Source of the DNA: Archaeoglobales archaeon
Lineage (GTDB): Archaea > Halobacteriota > Archaeoglobi > Archaeoglobales > Archaeoglobaceae
Assembly (NCBI GenBank): GCA_003662985.1
Contig: QMZD01000065.1
Location: forward strand, 1-8,109
DNA: 8,109 nucleotides
Direction of reading: 5' to 3'
Numbering within the stretch: position 1 is the stretch's first letter; each line of letters opens with the position of its first letter. The notes under the pieces were generated by a model. It did not search any database. It saw nothing but the letters and a program-made list of their open reading frames with translations, and was not told the DNA's origin. The position numbers and the translations under genes were made by a program. Below, one piece after another: positions 1 to 5,870 of this stretch.

Positions 1-102
1 GAAGCTTTCTTCTTCAGCCTTTTTGGCAAAGGTAAGATACTTCCTGTTCGCCATACTCTCCCCAGCAAAAGCACTTTCAAGATTTTTTCCGATATCATTC
101 AT
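1..102 (-). CDS. Rubrerythrin, N-terminal part (cut by window edge)
   Basis: Only the first 34 codons are present; the gene continues beyond base 1. The peptide carries the opening signature of the rubrerythrin ferritin-like domain, AFAGES at residues 11-16 followed by NRKYLTFAKKAEEESF. By family knowledge the Glu of AFAGES (E15 here) is the first ligand of the non-heme diiron centre. Rubrerythrins are cytoplasmic peroxide reductases that protect anaerobes from oxidative stress, receiving electrons from rubredoxin-type partners. Whether this copy has the usual C-terminal rubredoxin domain cannot be seen. The start follows a GGTGA sequence, but only one base separates them, which is tight. A TATA-like box about 30 bases upstream suggests a very short leader, so the SD may matter little. 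The gene is separated from agmatinase by 168 bases and has its own promoter, so it is probably not part of that operon. Confidence 0.85.
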   Translation of the reverse strand, partial: MNDIGKNLESAFAGESMANRKYLTFAKKAEEESF

Positions 103-130
103 ATCACCTTTTTACTATCATACTCTATTG

Positions 131-140
131 TATAAAAATC
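131..140 (-). promoter_or_regulatory. TATA-like box for the rubrerythrin gene
   Basis: On the minus strand this reads GATTTTTATA, close to the archaeal TATA consensus. It is about 30 bases before the rubrerythrin ATG, which predicts a transcript starting within a few bases of the start codon. A short dyad (AACT-ATTT-AGTT, 142-153) lies immediately upstream and could be part of a BRE or regulator site, but it is too short to claim. Confidence 0.45.
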
Positions 141-270
141 TAACTATTTAGTTCGAAAAATTTACTTTTTTCCAATTTTATCGACTAAAATTTTAAACTC
201 TTATGCGAAATGAATACCCTAAACCTTAAATGCTGCAAAACTTGAAGGGGGAGAGAACCAAATTTTCAAA

Positions 271-1113
271 TTAAATGCTGGAAGCAACAGCTGAAATAAC
301 CTCGGCAATGAGCTTAGCGGCAAGGGTCTGGGTTATCCTATTGCTATCCGGGATTACCTCAACAACGTCGAAACCAACTATTCTGTCGGATAGCTCATCA
401 ATCAATTTAAGAAAATGAATCGGACTCAGTCCAAGCGGTTCGGGAGCAGAAACTCCTGGAGCAAAAGCCGGATCAAAAGCATCCATGTCAAGGGAGATGT
501 ATATCCTTTCGTAATCTTCAAGCCTTCTGAGAATCCAGTCGATGTCCCCCTCGAGAACATCCCATGCATAGTAAACCTCTATCCCCTTTTTTCTGGCGAA
601 ATCCCTCTCTTCAGCAGTCCCTGACCGAACCCCTATCTGGATTATTCTATTTACCTCACCTTTTTCGTATTTCTCATATATCCTCCTAACCGTGCACGCA
701 TGATTGAATTTGCTTCCATCAAATTCGTCCCTGAGATCGAGATGCGCATCGAAGGTGAGATAACATACGTCTTTCAAATCTCTGACACAGGCATAACTGA
801 TTGTATGCTCTCCTCCTATTGCAATCGGAAAAGCTTTGGTTTTTGAGAGAAAATGGGATGTCCTCTGAAGGATCTGATTGAAGTCCCCATCCACATTGAT
901 GTTCCCAGCATCGGAAATTTTTGGAAAGCTAAGATCGAGATCGAAATACATCGAGTAACTCTCGAGATTCCAGCTTGCCTCTCTTATCGCATTAGGGGCG
1001 AATCTCGAACCGGACCTGAAAGATTGTGTTGCATCGTATGGGATGCCAAATATTATGAATTCCGCTTTTTCTGGAGTTGAATTTGAAAGAGAGAAATAAG
1101 AATCAATGTGCAT
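271..1113 (-). CDS. speB: Agmatinase / ureohydrolase family enzyme
   Basis: This is a 280-residue arginase/agmatinase-superfamily enzyme, the usual length. It hydrolyses agmatine to putrescine plus urea, or, as described for some archaea, N1-aminopropylagmatine to spermidine; the sequence does not decide between them. The binuclear manganese site is complete: GGEH (H103), FDAHLD (D122, H124, D126) and SLDMDAFDP (D209, D211). The conserved H138 lies in FNHACTVRR. The protein is cytoplasmic with no signal peptide. It starts 19 bases after the aIF5A stop on the same strand and has only a weak ribosome site (GTAGAG), so it is probably co-transcribed with and downstream of aIF5A. The pairing makes sense because spermidine donates the aminobutyl group for hypusine formation on aIF5A. 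No frameshift or missing catalytic residue is seen. Confidence 0.93.
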   Translation of the reverse strand: MHIDSYFSLSNSTPEKAEFIIFGIPYDATQSFRSGSRFAPNAIREASWNLESYSMYFDLDLSFPKISDAGNINVDGDFNQILQRTSHFLSKTKAFPIAIGGEHTISYACVRDLKDVCYLTFDAHLDLRDEFDGSKFNHACTVRRIYEKYEKGEVNRIIQIGVRSGTAEERDFARKKGIEVYYAWDVLEGDIDWILRRLEDYERIYISLDMDAFDPAFAPGVSAPEPLGLSPIHFLKLIDELSDRIVGFDVVEVIPDSNRITQTLAAKLIAEVISAVASSI

Positions 1114-1132
1114 AATACTCTACTTTCTGCAA

Positions 1133-1516
1133 CTACTTTTCTGCGATCTTCCTTTTGCCCATGGATTCAATGTAAACTATCTCATTCCCCGGCGTAACCG
1201 AATCGGCAAGTTCATCTGGAACGGAGAGTTCGAAGGTTTCATAGGTTTCCAGATCCATGAGCTGGGCTACCTTATTAACAACGCTTATAACCTGTGCCCT
1301 CTTCCTCTCCACAATCGGAATGTAAATCTTCGCGGTTACAGGCTGAACTATGCTCCGCTTCTGCTTATCGAAAATTCCAATTGCATCTATTCTGGCTTTT
1401 GCTGCACCATGCTTTCCCGGTTTGCTTACCGACATGCTCACAATCTCGCAAGGCTCATCATCTATAACGACGTATCCTCCCTCTTTAAGCTGCCTGACTT
1501 CTGCCTGAGTCTTCAT
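1133..1516 (-). CDS. eif5A: Translation initiation factor aIF5A (hypusine-containing)
   Basis: This 127-residue protein is the archaeal homologue of eIF5A and bacterial EF-P. It binds the ribosome near the peptidyl-transferase centre and relieves stalling on difficult peptide bonds. The modification loop [12 protein letters not shown] begins at residue 31; K35 in GKHG is by homology the lysine converted to deoxyhypusine or hypusine. The N-terminal SH3-like domain covers roughly residues 1-68 and the C-terminal OB fold the rest ([16 protein letters not shown] onward). The start is well supported: GGGGAGGATC precedes the ATG, with 7 bases between GGAGG and ATG. A TTTAAAT-type promoter lies about 40 bases upstream. 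It is the first gene of a two-gene unit with agmatinase, whose pathway supplies the polyamine used in its modification. Confidence 0.95.
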   Translation of the reverse strand: MKTQAEVRQLKEGGYVVIDDEPCEIVSMSVSKPGKHGAAKARIDAIGIFDKQKRSIVQPVTAKIYIPIVERKRAQVISVVNKVAQLMDLETYETFELSVPDELADSVTPGNEIVYIESMGKRKIAEK

Positions 1517-1550
1517 AAATGATCCTCCCCCTCAGCCCTATGCATGAGCC

Positions 1551-1561
1551 AATTTAAATTT
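1551..1561 (-). promoter_or_regulatory. TATA-like promoter for aIF5A-speB
   Basis: On the minus strand the sequence reads GGAAAAATTTAAATTGG: an A-rich BRE-like element followed by a TTTAAAT box. Transcription starting about 26 bases downstream would give a leader of roughly 14 bases that just includes the GGGGAGG ribosome site. Just upstream, GCAAAG occurs twice with a 10-base period (about 1573-1589). Confidence 0.5.
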
Positions 1562-1686
1562 TTCCATCTGCCTACCCTTTGCTAAGCTTTGCCTGACTTT
1601 TTACCGAATTTTGATTTCAATTTTAATCTTAAATAGTCTCAATACTTCAATACCCCCAGATACATTTTCCAGAGCGATACTCGATT

Positions 1687-1700
1687 CGCAAATTTTTTCT
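1687..1700 (+). promoter_or_regulatory. Possible leaderless promoter for the CinA-like gene
   Basis: GCAAATTTTTTC is centred about 28 bases before the ATG at 1722, the spacing expected for a leaderless archaeal transcript, and there is no ribosome site before that ATG. A better-looking box, CTTAAATAG at 1628-1636, lies further upstream and would give a leader of about 60 bases. The two cannot be separated by eye. Confidence 0.3.
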
Positions 1701-1721
1701 TCTCCCCAAACTATTTTTTCT

Positions 1722-2408
1722 ATGGATTTTATAATCATATCAGTAGGCAACGAACTCCTGAGTGGAGATATCACGAATTCAAATGCAGCATACATGGCCA
1801 AGAAGCTCGTTCACATGGGGCACAGGATTAGAAGGATTATCGTCGTTCCGGATGATGTAGATGAGATTGCGGAGGAGGTCTCCAAAGCGAGTAAGAGGGC
1901 AGACTTCGTTCTTGTAACCGGCGGCTTAGGAGCGACCCATGATGATTTAACAGCCGAAGGAGTTGCCAAAGCCTTCAATCTCGATCTGGAGGTCAACGAA
2001 GTAGCTGTCTCAATGCTCAGAAGAATCACAGATAACGAAGAAGCTATTAAAAAAGTTGCCTCCCTCCCCAAAGGCGCAGAGGTGATTCCAAACGATAGGG
2101 GGGCTGCTCCCGCATTTATAGTTAACAACGTAGCCGTTATGCCCGGAGTGCCAGTGGAAATGGAGGATACATTCGAAAAAATACTCAAGAAATTCTCCAA
2201 GGAATACTACTTCGAGGAAAGTATCAAAGTAAAAGGCCATGAAGAGGGAATCCTCAAGGAGCTAAACACGGTCGTAGAAGAATTCAGTGACATTGACATC
2301 GGTTCCTATCCAAAATCCGGCTATGTTATCATAAAATTTTCAGGAAAAGACAGAGGAAGAGTAGTGGATGCGAAGAAAAGGTTTGAAAGACTTTTAAAAA
2401 TCGAGTAG
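1722..2408 (+). CDS. CinA/MoaB-like protein (archaeal NMN deamidase-related, MoCF domain)
   Basis: This 228-residue protein belongs to the MoCF_biosynth (molybdopterin-binding, MoaB/MogA-like) fold and resembles the N-terminal half of bacterial CinA. The family opens with IISVGNELLSGDITNSN (residues 5-21), followed by the key loop VTGGLGATHDDLTAEG (65-80) and MPGVPVEM (140-147). It lacks the C-terminal NMN-deamidase (PncC) domain of full-length CinA, so the common label 'NMN deamidase-related' should not be read as that activity; the COG1058 part is associated with ADP-ribose or nucleotide hydrolysis in some bacteria. The substrate here is unknown. An upstream in-frame ATG at 1611 would add 37 residues that match nothing conserved, so 1722 is preferred. 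No SD precedes it, which suggests a leaderless start. It lies 17 bases before arfC and is probably co-transcribed with it. Confidence 0.85.
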   Translation: MDFIIISVGNELLSGDITNSNAAYMAKKLVHMGHRIRRIIVVPDDVDEIAEEVSKASKRADFVLVTGGLGATHDDLTAEGVAKAFNLDLEVNEVAVSMLRRITDNEEAIKKVASLPKGAEVIPNDRGAAPAFIVNNVAVMPGVPVEMEDTFEKILKKFSKEYYFEESIKVKGHEEGILKELNTVVEEFSDIDIGSYPKSGYVIIKFSGKDRGRVVDAKKRFERLLKIE

Positions 2409-2425
2409 AGGTTGAAGGTGTTTCC

Positions 2426-3103
2426 ATGCCTATACTGACCAAGCCCTTTACCTTTGTAAATGTTGCCGCAAGTGTTGATGGGAAGATAAGCGATGAAAGT
2501 AGAAAACAAATAAAAATTTCAGGCAAAGAGGACTTTTTGAGGGTCGATAAGTTAAGGGCCTTTGCCGATGCAATAATGGTTGGGATCGGGACTGTCATCT
2601 CCGATAACCCCTCCCTTACGATAAAAAGTGAAGCTTTAAGGATGGAGAGAATAAGAAACGGCAAAACACCAAATCCCCTGAGAGTTGTTGTAGATAGCAG
2701 ATTGAGGACTCCCTCAGATTCAAATGTTCTCAATGATGAAGCAGAAACCCTGCTTGCGACAACAGAACTTGCAGATAACGAAAGAAGGGCAAAATTGTCT
2801 AAGAGAGCAAGAGTTGAGGTATTCGGCAACCAGAAAGTTGATTTAAAGCAGTTGAGCCGCTTTCTCCACGACATTGGGATTGAAAGACTCATGGTCGAGG
2901 GTGGAGGGACACTCATAAATTCGATGCTAAGAGAAAAGTTGATTGACGAGCTGAACATTTACTACGGAAATATTGTGATCGGGGGGAGAACTTCTCCAAC
3001 CATTGTTGACGGGAGCTCCTTTGAATTCCCGATCAAACTTGAACTCTTGAATTTTCAGAGGCTAGGAGATGGAGTTTACACAAGATGGAGGGTGCTTTAC
3101 TGA
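2426..3103 (+). CDS. arfC: 2,5-diamino-6-(ribosylamino)pyrimidinone 5'-phosphate reductase
   Basis: This 225-residue NAD(P)H-dependent reductase belongs to the RibD C-terminal domain family and has the archaeal/fungal stand-alone length. It reduces the ribosyl side chain of the pyrimidine intermediate to ribityl, an early step of archaeal riboflavin (and F420 deazaflavin) synthesis that precedes deamination. Visible motifs are VNVAASVDGKIS (11-22), LRAFADAIMVGIGTVISDNPSLT (43-65, the substrate and cofactor pocket), NPLRVVVDSRLRTP (83-96) and the glycine-rich LMVEGGGTLINSML (155-168), then the dimer-edge segment IDELNIYYGNIVIGG (173-187). The start is supported by AGGTG five bases upstream. 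It follows the CinA-like gene after 17 bases. No other riboflavin gene is in the window. The symbol follows the Methanocaldococcus usage ArfC. Confidence 0.92.
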   Translation: MPILTKPFTFVNVAASVDGKISDESRKQIKISGKEDFLRVDKLRAFADAIMVGIGTVISDNPSLTIKSEALRMERIRNGKTPNPLRVVVDSRLRTPSDSNVLNDEAETLLATTELADNERRAKLSKRARVEVFGNQKVDLKQLSRFLHDIGIERLMVEGGGTLINSMLREKLIDELNIYYGNIVIGGRTSPTIVDGSSFEFPIKLELLNFQRLGDGVYTRWRVLY

Positions 3104-3135
3104 TCTTTGATTGAACGTCTCGACTGAAGATGAAG

Positions 3136-3161
3136 CCAATTTACCATTTTACACCAATTTA
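3136..3161 (+). repeat. Short direct repeat CCAATTTA (two copies, 18 bases apart)
   Basis: CCAATTTA occurs at 3136-3143 and 3154-3161 in the gap between arfC and ppaC. It could be a tandem binding site or part of a T-rich termination zone for the upstream operon. At this AT content a pair this short may be chance. Confidence 0.25.
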
Positions 3162-3184
3162 TCGATTTTGTATTCGGAATTTAA

Positions 3185-3212
3185 ACCAAAAAGCCTTGAG
3201 AGAAGGCTTGGT
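3185..3212. promoter_or_regulatory. Stem-loop upstream of ppaC
   Basis: AAGCCTT (3191-3197) and AAGGCTT (3203-3209) form a perfect 7-base stem around a GAGAG loop. It extends through a 3-base A bulge by ACC (3185-3187) pairing with GGT (3210-3212). A TATA-like box, AATTTAAA at 3178-3185, touches its left edge, and another promoter candidate follows it. On the plus strand no T-run follows, so it is not a classical terminator for arfC. It may be an operator or an RNA element at the 5' end of the pyrophosphatase transcript. Confidence 0.4.
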
Positions 3213-3218
3213 AAAAAA

Positions 3219-3233
3219 CAGAAAAAGTTATTA
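3219..3233 (+). promoter_or_regulatory. Candidate BRE/TATA promoter for ppaC
   Basis: A purine-rich BRE-like stretch (CAGAAAAAG) runs into TTATTAG, centred about 26 bases before the ppaC ATG. The ATG has no SD before it (TTTTTCTC), so a leaderless transcript from this box is plausible. The alternative box at 3178-3185 would give a leader of about 48 bases. Confidence 0.4.
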
Positions 3234-3255
3234 GTTAGTTTTTGAAGTTTTTCTC

Positions 3256-4176
3256 ATGGCGGTTTATGTTGTCGGCCATAAAAGTCCGGACACGGACTCA
3301 GTCTGTTCTGCTATCGCCTATGCTGAACTAAAAAAAAAGCTTGGAACTGAAGCCGTTCCGGCAAGACAGGGAGAGCTTAATCCAGAAACAAAATTCGTCT
3401 TGGAAAAATTCGGTTTTCCAGAGCCGGAACTCCTTACAGATGGTGCGGGAAAGCAGGTCATTCTCGTGGATCATAGCGAAGTTGGACAAACCCTCGACAA
3501 CATAGATCAGGCAGAAATTCTCGAGATAATAGATCACCATAAGATAGGGGACATCACAACACCAAATCCGATTTTCTATCTCAACATGCCCGTTGGCTCG
3601 ACTGCAACTGTTGTAAAAAAGCTATACGAAGAGAACGGTATCGAGATACCTAAAAACATAGCGGGAATTTTACTCGCATCCATTTTAAGCGATACTGTTA
3701 TCCTGAAATCGGCCACAACAACGGATACTGACGTAAAGGCTGCTGAGGAGCTTGCGAAAATTGCTGGTGTGGATGACATTCAGGAACTTGGAATGGAAAT
3801 GTTCAAGCAAAAGTCAGATCTCGCTGGAAAAGAGCCGAGAGAGCTCCTCTTCCGCGACTTCAAGGACTTCAACATGTCTGGGAACAAGGTTGGAATAGGA
3901 CAGATCGAAGTCGTTTCCCTTTCGTTGCTGGATGAATTCAAAGATCCATTGTATGAGGAAATGAAGAAAGCGAAAGAGGAGGGAGACTACCACAGCATTT
4001 TCCTGATGCTTACAGACATAATCCAAGAGGGAACCGAGTTGCTTTCAGTAACCGACGATGCATCTGTGGTTGAGAAGGCTTTTGGCAAGAAACTTGAAGG
4101 TAAGTCAGTCTGGCTTCCAGGAGTGATGAGCAGGAAGAAGCAGGTTGTGCCCTTCTTCGAGAAGGCGTTTGCCTAA
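3256..4176 (+). CDS. ppaC: Manganese-dependent inorganic pyrophosphatase (family II)
   Basis: This 306-residue cytoplasmic DHH-family phosphoesterase hydrolyses pyrophosphate to two phosphates and so pulls biosynthetic reactions forward. All catalytic motifs of family II pyrophosphatases are present: GHKSPDTDS (H8, D12, D14), VDHSE (D72), the DHH triad IIDHHKIGD (D93-H95) and LSDT (D146). The C-terminal DHHA2 domain ends in SRKKQ (292-296), which binds substrate phosphate. The length matches the compact type without CBS or DRTGG regulatory inserts, so no nucleotide regulation is expected. The start is the only sensible one, since GHKSPDTDS begins six residues later. It is separated from arfC by 152 bases that contain a hairpin and promoter-like boxes, so it is probably a separate transcription unit. 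It faces the small acidic gene tail to tail. Confidence 0.95.
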   Translation: MAVYVVGHKSPDTDSVCSAIAYAELKKKLGTEAVPARQGELNPETKFVLEKFGFPEPELLTDGAGKQVILVDHSEVGQTLDNIDQAEILEIIDHHKIGDITTPNPIFYLNMPVGSTATVVKKLYEENGIEIPKNIAGILLASILSDTVILKSATTTDTDVKAAEELAKIAGVDDIQELGMEMFKQKSDLAGKEPRELLFRDFKDFNMSGNKVGIGQIEVVSLSLLDEFKDPLYEEMKKAKEEGDYHSIFLMLTDIIQEGTELLSVTDDASVVEKAFGKKLEGKSVWLPGVMSRKKQVVPFFEKAFA

Positions 4177-4187
4177 AAGCTTCAAAC

Positions 4188-4208
4188 TTCAATTTTCTTA
4201 TTTTATTA
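4188..4208 (+). terminator. T-rich termination zone after ppaC
   Basis: Beginning 12 bases after the ppaC stop, the plus strand runs through TCAATTTTCTTATTTTATTA. Archaeal RNA polymerase terminates mainly on T-runs without needing a hairpin, so this is the likely end of the ppaC transcript. Confidence 0.4.
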
Positions 4209-4219
4209 CCGCTAATTAG

Positions 4220-4313
4220 AGTTGATTTAGTTGGGTATTAGGTAGCTGATCAGTTTTAGGTAGTTAATCAATTTAATTAACTAATCAGCGCCAATTACCA
4301 AGAAATTGATTAA
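4220..4313. repeat. Degenerate repeats and inverted repeat between convergent genes
   Basis: Two 18-base units lie exactly head to tail at 4238-4255 and 4256-4273, both of the form TTAGGTAG(C/T)T(G/A)ATCA(G/A)TT and matching at 15 of 18 positions. Related sequences occur at 4220 (AGTTGATTTAGTT), 4279 (AACTAATCAGC, in inverted orientation) and 4303 (AAATTGATTAA). ATTAACTAATCAGC at 4276-4289 is the complement of the left half either as 6+8 bases with a 10-base bulge, or as 11 bases with one mismatch, so the transcript could fold into a long hairpin. The block fills the gap between the 3' ends of ppaC and the small acidic gene. It may serve bidirectional termination or RNA stability; protein binding is also possible. 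Confidence 0.5.
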
Positions 4314-4573
4314 GAAACGTAATTCTCATCCTCTGTCAAACCAAAACTGATATCTTGGATCATCTTAGATGTGAGACTCATAAGCAATGGATCGTCGTTG
4401 AGTATTTCCCTAATCAGCATTAGAGATGCGCCTTCCTTAAGCTCTTGGCTCTTAACACTATCAAGGAGTCTGATGAGCCTTACAGCGAGCCTGTAAATCT
4501 CAGCAAGCTTTGTATCGTCATCGGATTCTTCTTCATCTTCAAGAAGTTCGAACACTGATTCATCAATCTCCAT
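4310..4573 (-). CDS. Small acidic protein of unknown function
   Basis: This is an 87-residue protein I do not recognise. The N-terminus is strongly acidic (LLEDEEESDDD, residues 10-20). The rest looks helical and amphipathic (LAEIYRLAVRLIRLLDSV, then LKEGASLMLIREIL and LLMSLTSKMIQDI). There are no cysteines, membrane segments or signal peptide, so it is probably a soluble helical-bundle or partner protein. The coding call is supported by AGGTGA four bases before the ATG and by a TTTAAAT promoter box at the expected distance. It lies 34 bases downstream of the CDF-NifX gene on the same strand and may be transcribed both with it and alone. Whether it belongs functionally to the metal operon cannot be told. 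Confidence 0.75.
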   Translation of the reverse strand: MEIDESVFELLEDEEESDDDTKLAEIYRLAVRLIRLLDSVKSQELKEGASLMLIREILNDDPLLMSLTSKMIQDISFGLTEDENYVS

Positions 4574-4602
4574 AATTTCACCTTTGTCGAATCATTCATT
4601 CA

Positions 4603-4616
4603 ACAATTTAAATCTT
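4603..4616 (-). promoter_or_regulatory. TATA-like promoter for the small acidic gene, overlapping the transporter stop
   Basis: The minus strand reads AAAAGATTTAAATTG, an A-rich BRE-like element plus a TTTAAAT box that contains the TAA stop of the CDF-NifX gene. Transcription starting about 26 bases downstream would give a leader of about 10 bases carrying the AGGTGA site. This suggests independent expression from the end of the preceding gene. Confidence 0.45.
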
Positions 4617-5870
4617 TTTCTCCTGCTCAGAAGCCTGCAAATTCGTTATTCCTTTTACTTTTCCAATAATTTCCCCAACACTTTCTCCCTCTAACTTAAG
4701 AACTGTGATACCTTTACTCCTTAGATGAGCCTTGGCACCCTCCCCGATCTTGCTAGCTACAACAGCTGTCACTCCGTTTTTCTCAAGAAGTCCTGAAATC
4801 AAAAAACCTTTTTTCTTTTCAGCATGGAGATAGGGATTCTCTACAATTCTCCTTACCTCTCTACTCTCCTCTATCTCCACTATCGTGAAATATTCCGAGC
4901 TAAAGTCCTTTTTGACTTCTTTTCCATCCTTATCCGACGGGATCGCAAGAACGAGTTTCTCCTTCAAAATTTTCACAACCGGGATGACGGAGACGACCTC
5001 CGGAAAACTGGACTTTACTCTTTCTTCGATTTCCCTCTGGATTAGATCAATAACATCAGTAGGTGTACCGGGCTTAACGCAGAAATGAACTTCGATTATC
5101 TTCGTCCTCCACGTGCCTCTGGATGCAATCATGTCAACCCTCTCAACACCTTCAATTTTTCTAACGATTTCAGAAATCTGAAAGTCGAGTTGCTCGTCGA
5201 CTCTATCCATAAGAACGTCTGTCGAGTTCTTCAATATTCCAATTCCCATTTGAAGGATTATCACAGAGATTACAATAGCAATTAAACCGTCAGTCCACCA
5301 GTATCCAAATTTTACGAAAATGAAACCCATGAAAACTGCAAGCGATGCAAGCACATCAACCCTCGAATGCTTACCCTCAGCAATTAAAGCTGAAGACCTA
5401 GCCTTCCTCCCAGCAGAAATCTTGTATCTGGCGAGGAATTCATTACCCACCGCTGAGAGACCCGCTACTGCCAAAGCATAATACTCAAAATCAGGAGACA
5501 TTAGGCCAATGAGTTCGTTTAGGGCTTCATAAATAATGAAAAAGGAGGAAAGGACAATTATTATTCCCACCGCCATTTCAGCCAGACTTTCAGCTTTAAA
5601 GTGTCCATATGGGTGGGTTTTGTCTGCCGGTTTCTCCGACACTCGAATGCCGATCCAGACAAAAACCGAGCCAATAACGTCAATTAGTGAGTGAACTGCG
5701 TCCGCTATAAGAGCTGTGCTTCCAACCGAGATTCCTGCCACTCCCTTAAAGAGAGTAAAGAGAAAATTCACAAAGGCTGAGACTTTACTAACCTTAACCG
5801 GATCAGATCCTACCGAATCTGCGGAGTTAATGGATTTAATGGGGTCAACAGATTTTACCGAGTTTACCAT
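4608..5870 (-). CDS. CDF cation transporter fused to a NifX-type cofactor-binding domain
   Basis: The 420 residues comprise two recognisable parts. Residues about 28-215 are a cation diffusion facilitator membrane domain with six likely helices. Helix 2 carries ADAVHSLID (H60, D64) and helix 5 carries GKHSRVD (H168, D172), an HxxxD/HxxxD metal site seen in Zn2+-type exporters; the conserved HPYGH loop is at 86-90. A cytoplasmic ferredoxin-like dimerisation domain follows (about 216-300). From about 306 a second domain begins, KLVLAIPSDKDGKEV through FTIVEI, GVTAVVASKIGEGAKAHLRSKGITV and EIIGKVKG. It resembles the NifX/NafY/NifB C-terminal family (Nitro_FeMo-Co), which binds iron-sulfur or iron-molybdenum cofactors. 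The N-terminus is a Ser/Val/Lys/Asp low-complexity stretch. GAGGT lies five bases before the ATG, and the gene overlaps the upstream stop by 7 bases, implying coupled translation. The transported metal is not known; iron is a guess from the extra domain. Confidence 0.88.
   Translation of the reverse strand: MVNSVKSVDPIKSINSADSVGSDPVKVSKVSAFVNFLFTLFKGVAGISVGSTALIADAVHSLIDVIGSVFVWIGIRVSEKPADKTHPYGHFKAESLAEMAVGIIIVLSSFFIIYEALNELIGLMSPDFEYYALAVAGLSAVGNEFLARYKISAGRKARSSALIAEGKHSRVDVLASLAVFMGFIFVKFGYWWTDGLIAIVISVIILQMGIGILKNSTDVLMDRVDEQLDFQISEIVRKIEGVERVDMIASRGTWRTKIIEVHFCVKPGTPTDVIDLIQREIEERVKSSFPEVVSVIPVVKILKEKLVLAIPSDKDGKEVKKDFSSEYFTIVEIEESREVRRIVENPYLHAEKKKGFLISGLLEKNGVTAVVASKIGEGAKAHLRSKGITVLKLEGESVGEIIGKVKGITNLQASEQEKKI

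Noticed and set aside
103..270. Possible small gene or RNA between rubrerythrin and agmatinase
   Set aside because: No frame with a ribosome site and no tRNA or C/D-box pattern was seen; only the rubrerythrin promoter is supported.
1106..1522. 138-residue open frame on the plus strand opposite aIF5A
   Set aside because: It is fully antisense to aIF5A, and its composition (many Cys, Asn, Tyr) is typical of a shadow frame.
1611..1721. Longer start for the CinA-like protein
   Set aside because: The extra 37 residues do not resemble the family, the DNA is pyrimidine-rich and promoter-like, and the conserved fold begins directly at the ATG at 1722.
2329..2958. 209-residue open frame antisense to the CinA-like gene end and arfC
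   Set aside because: It is serine/leucine-rich, has no recognisable domain, and is the mirror of a well-supported enzyme gene.
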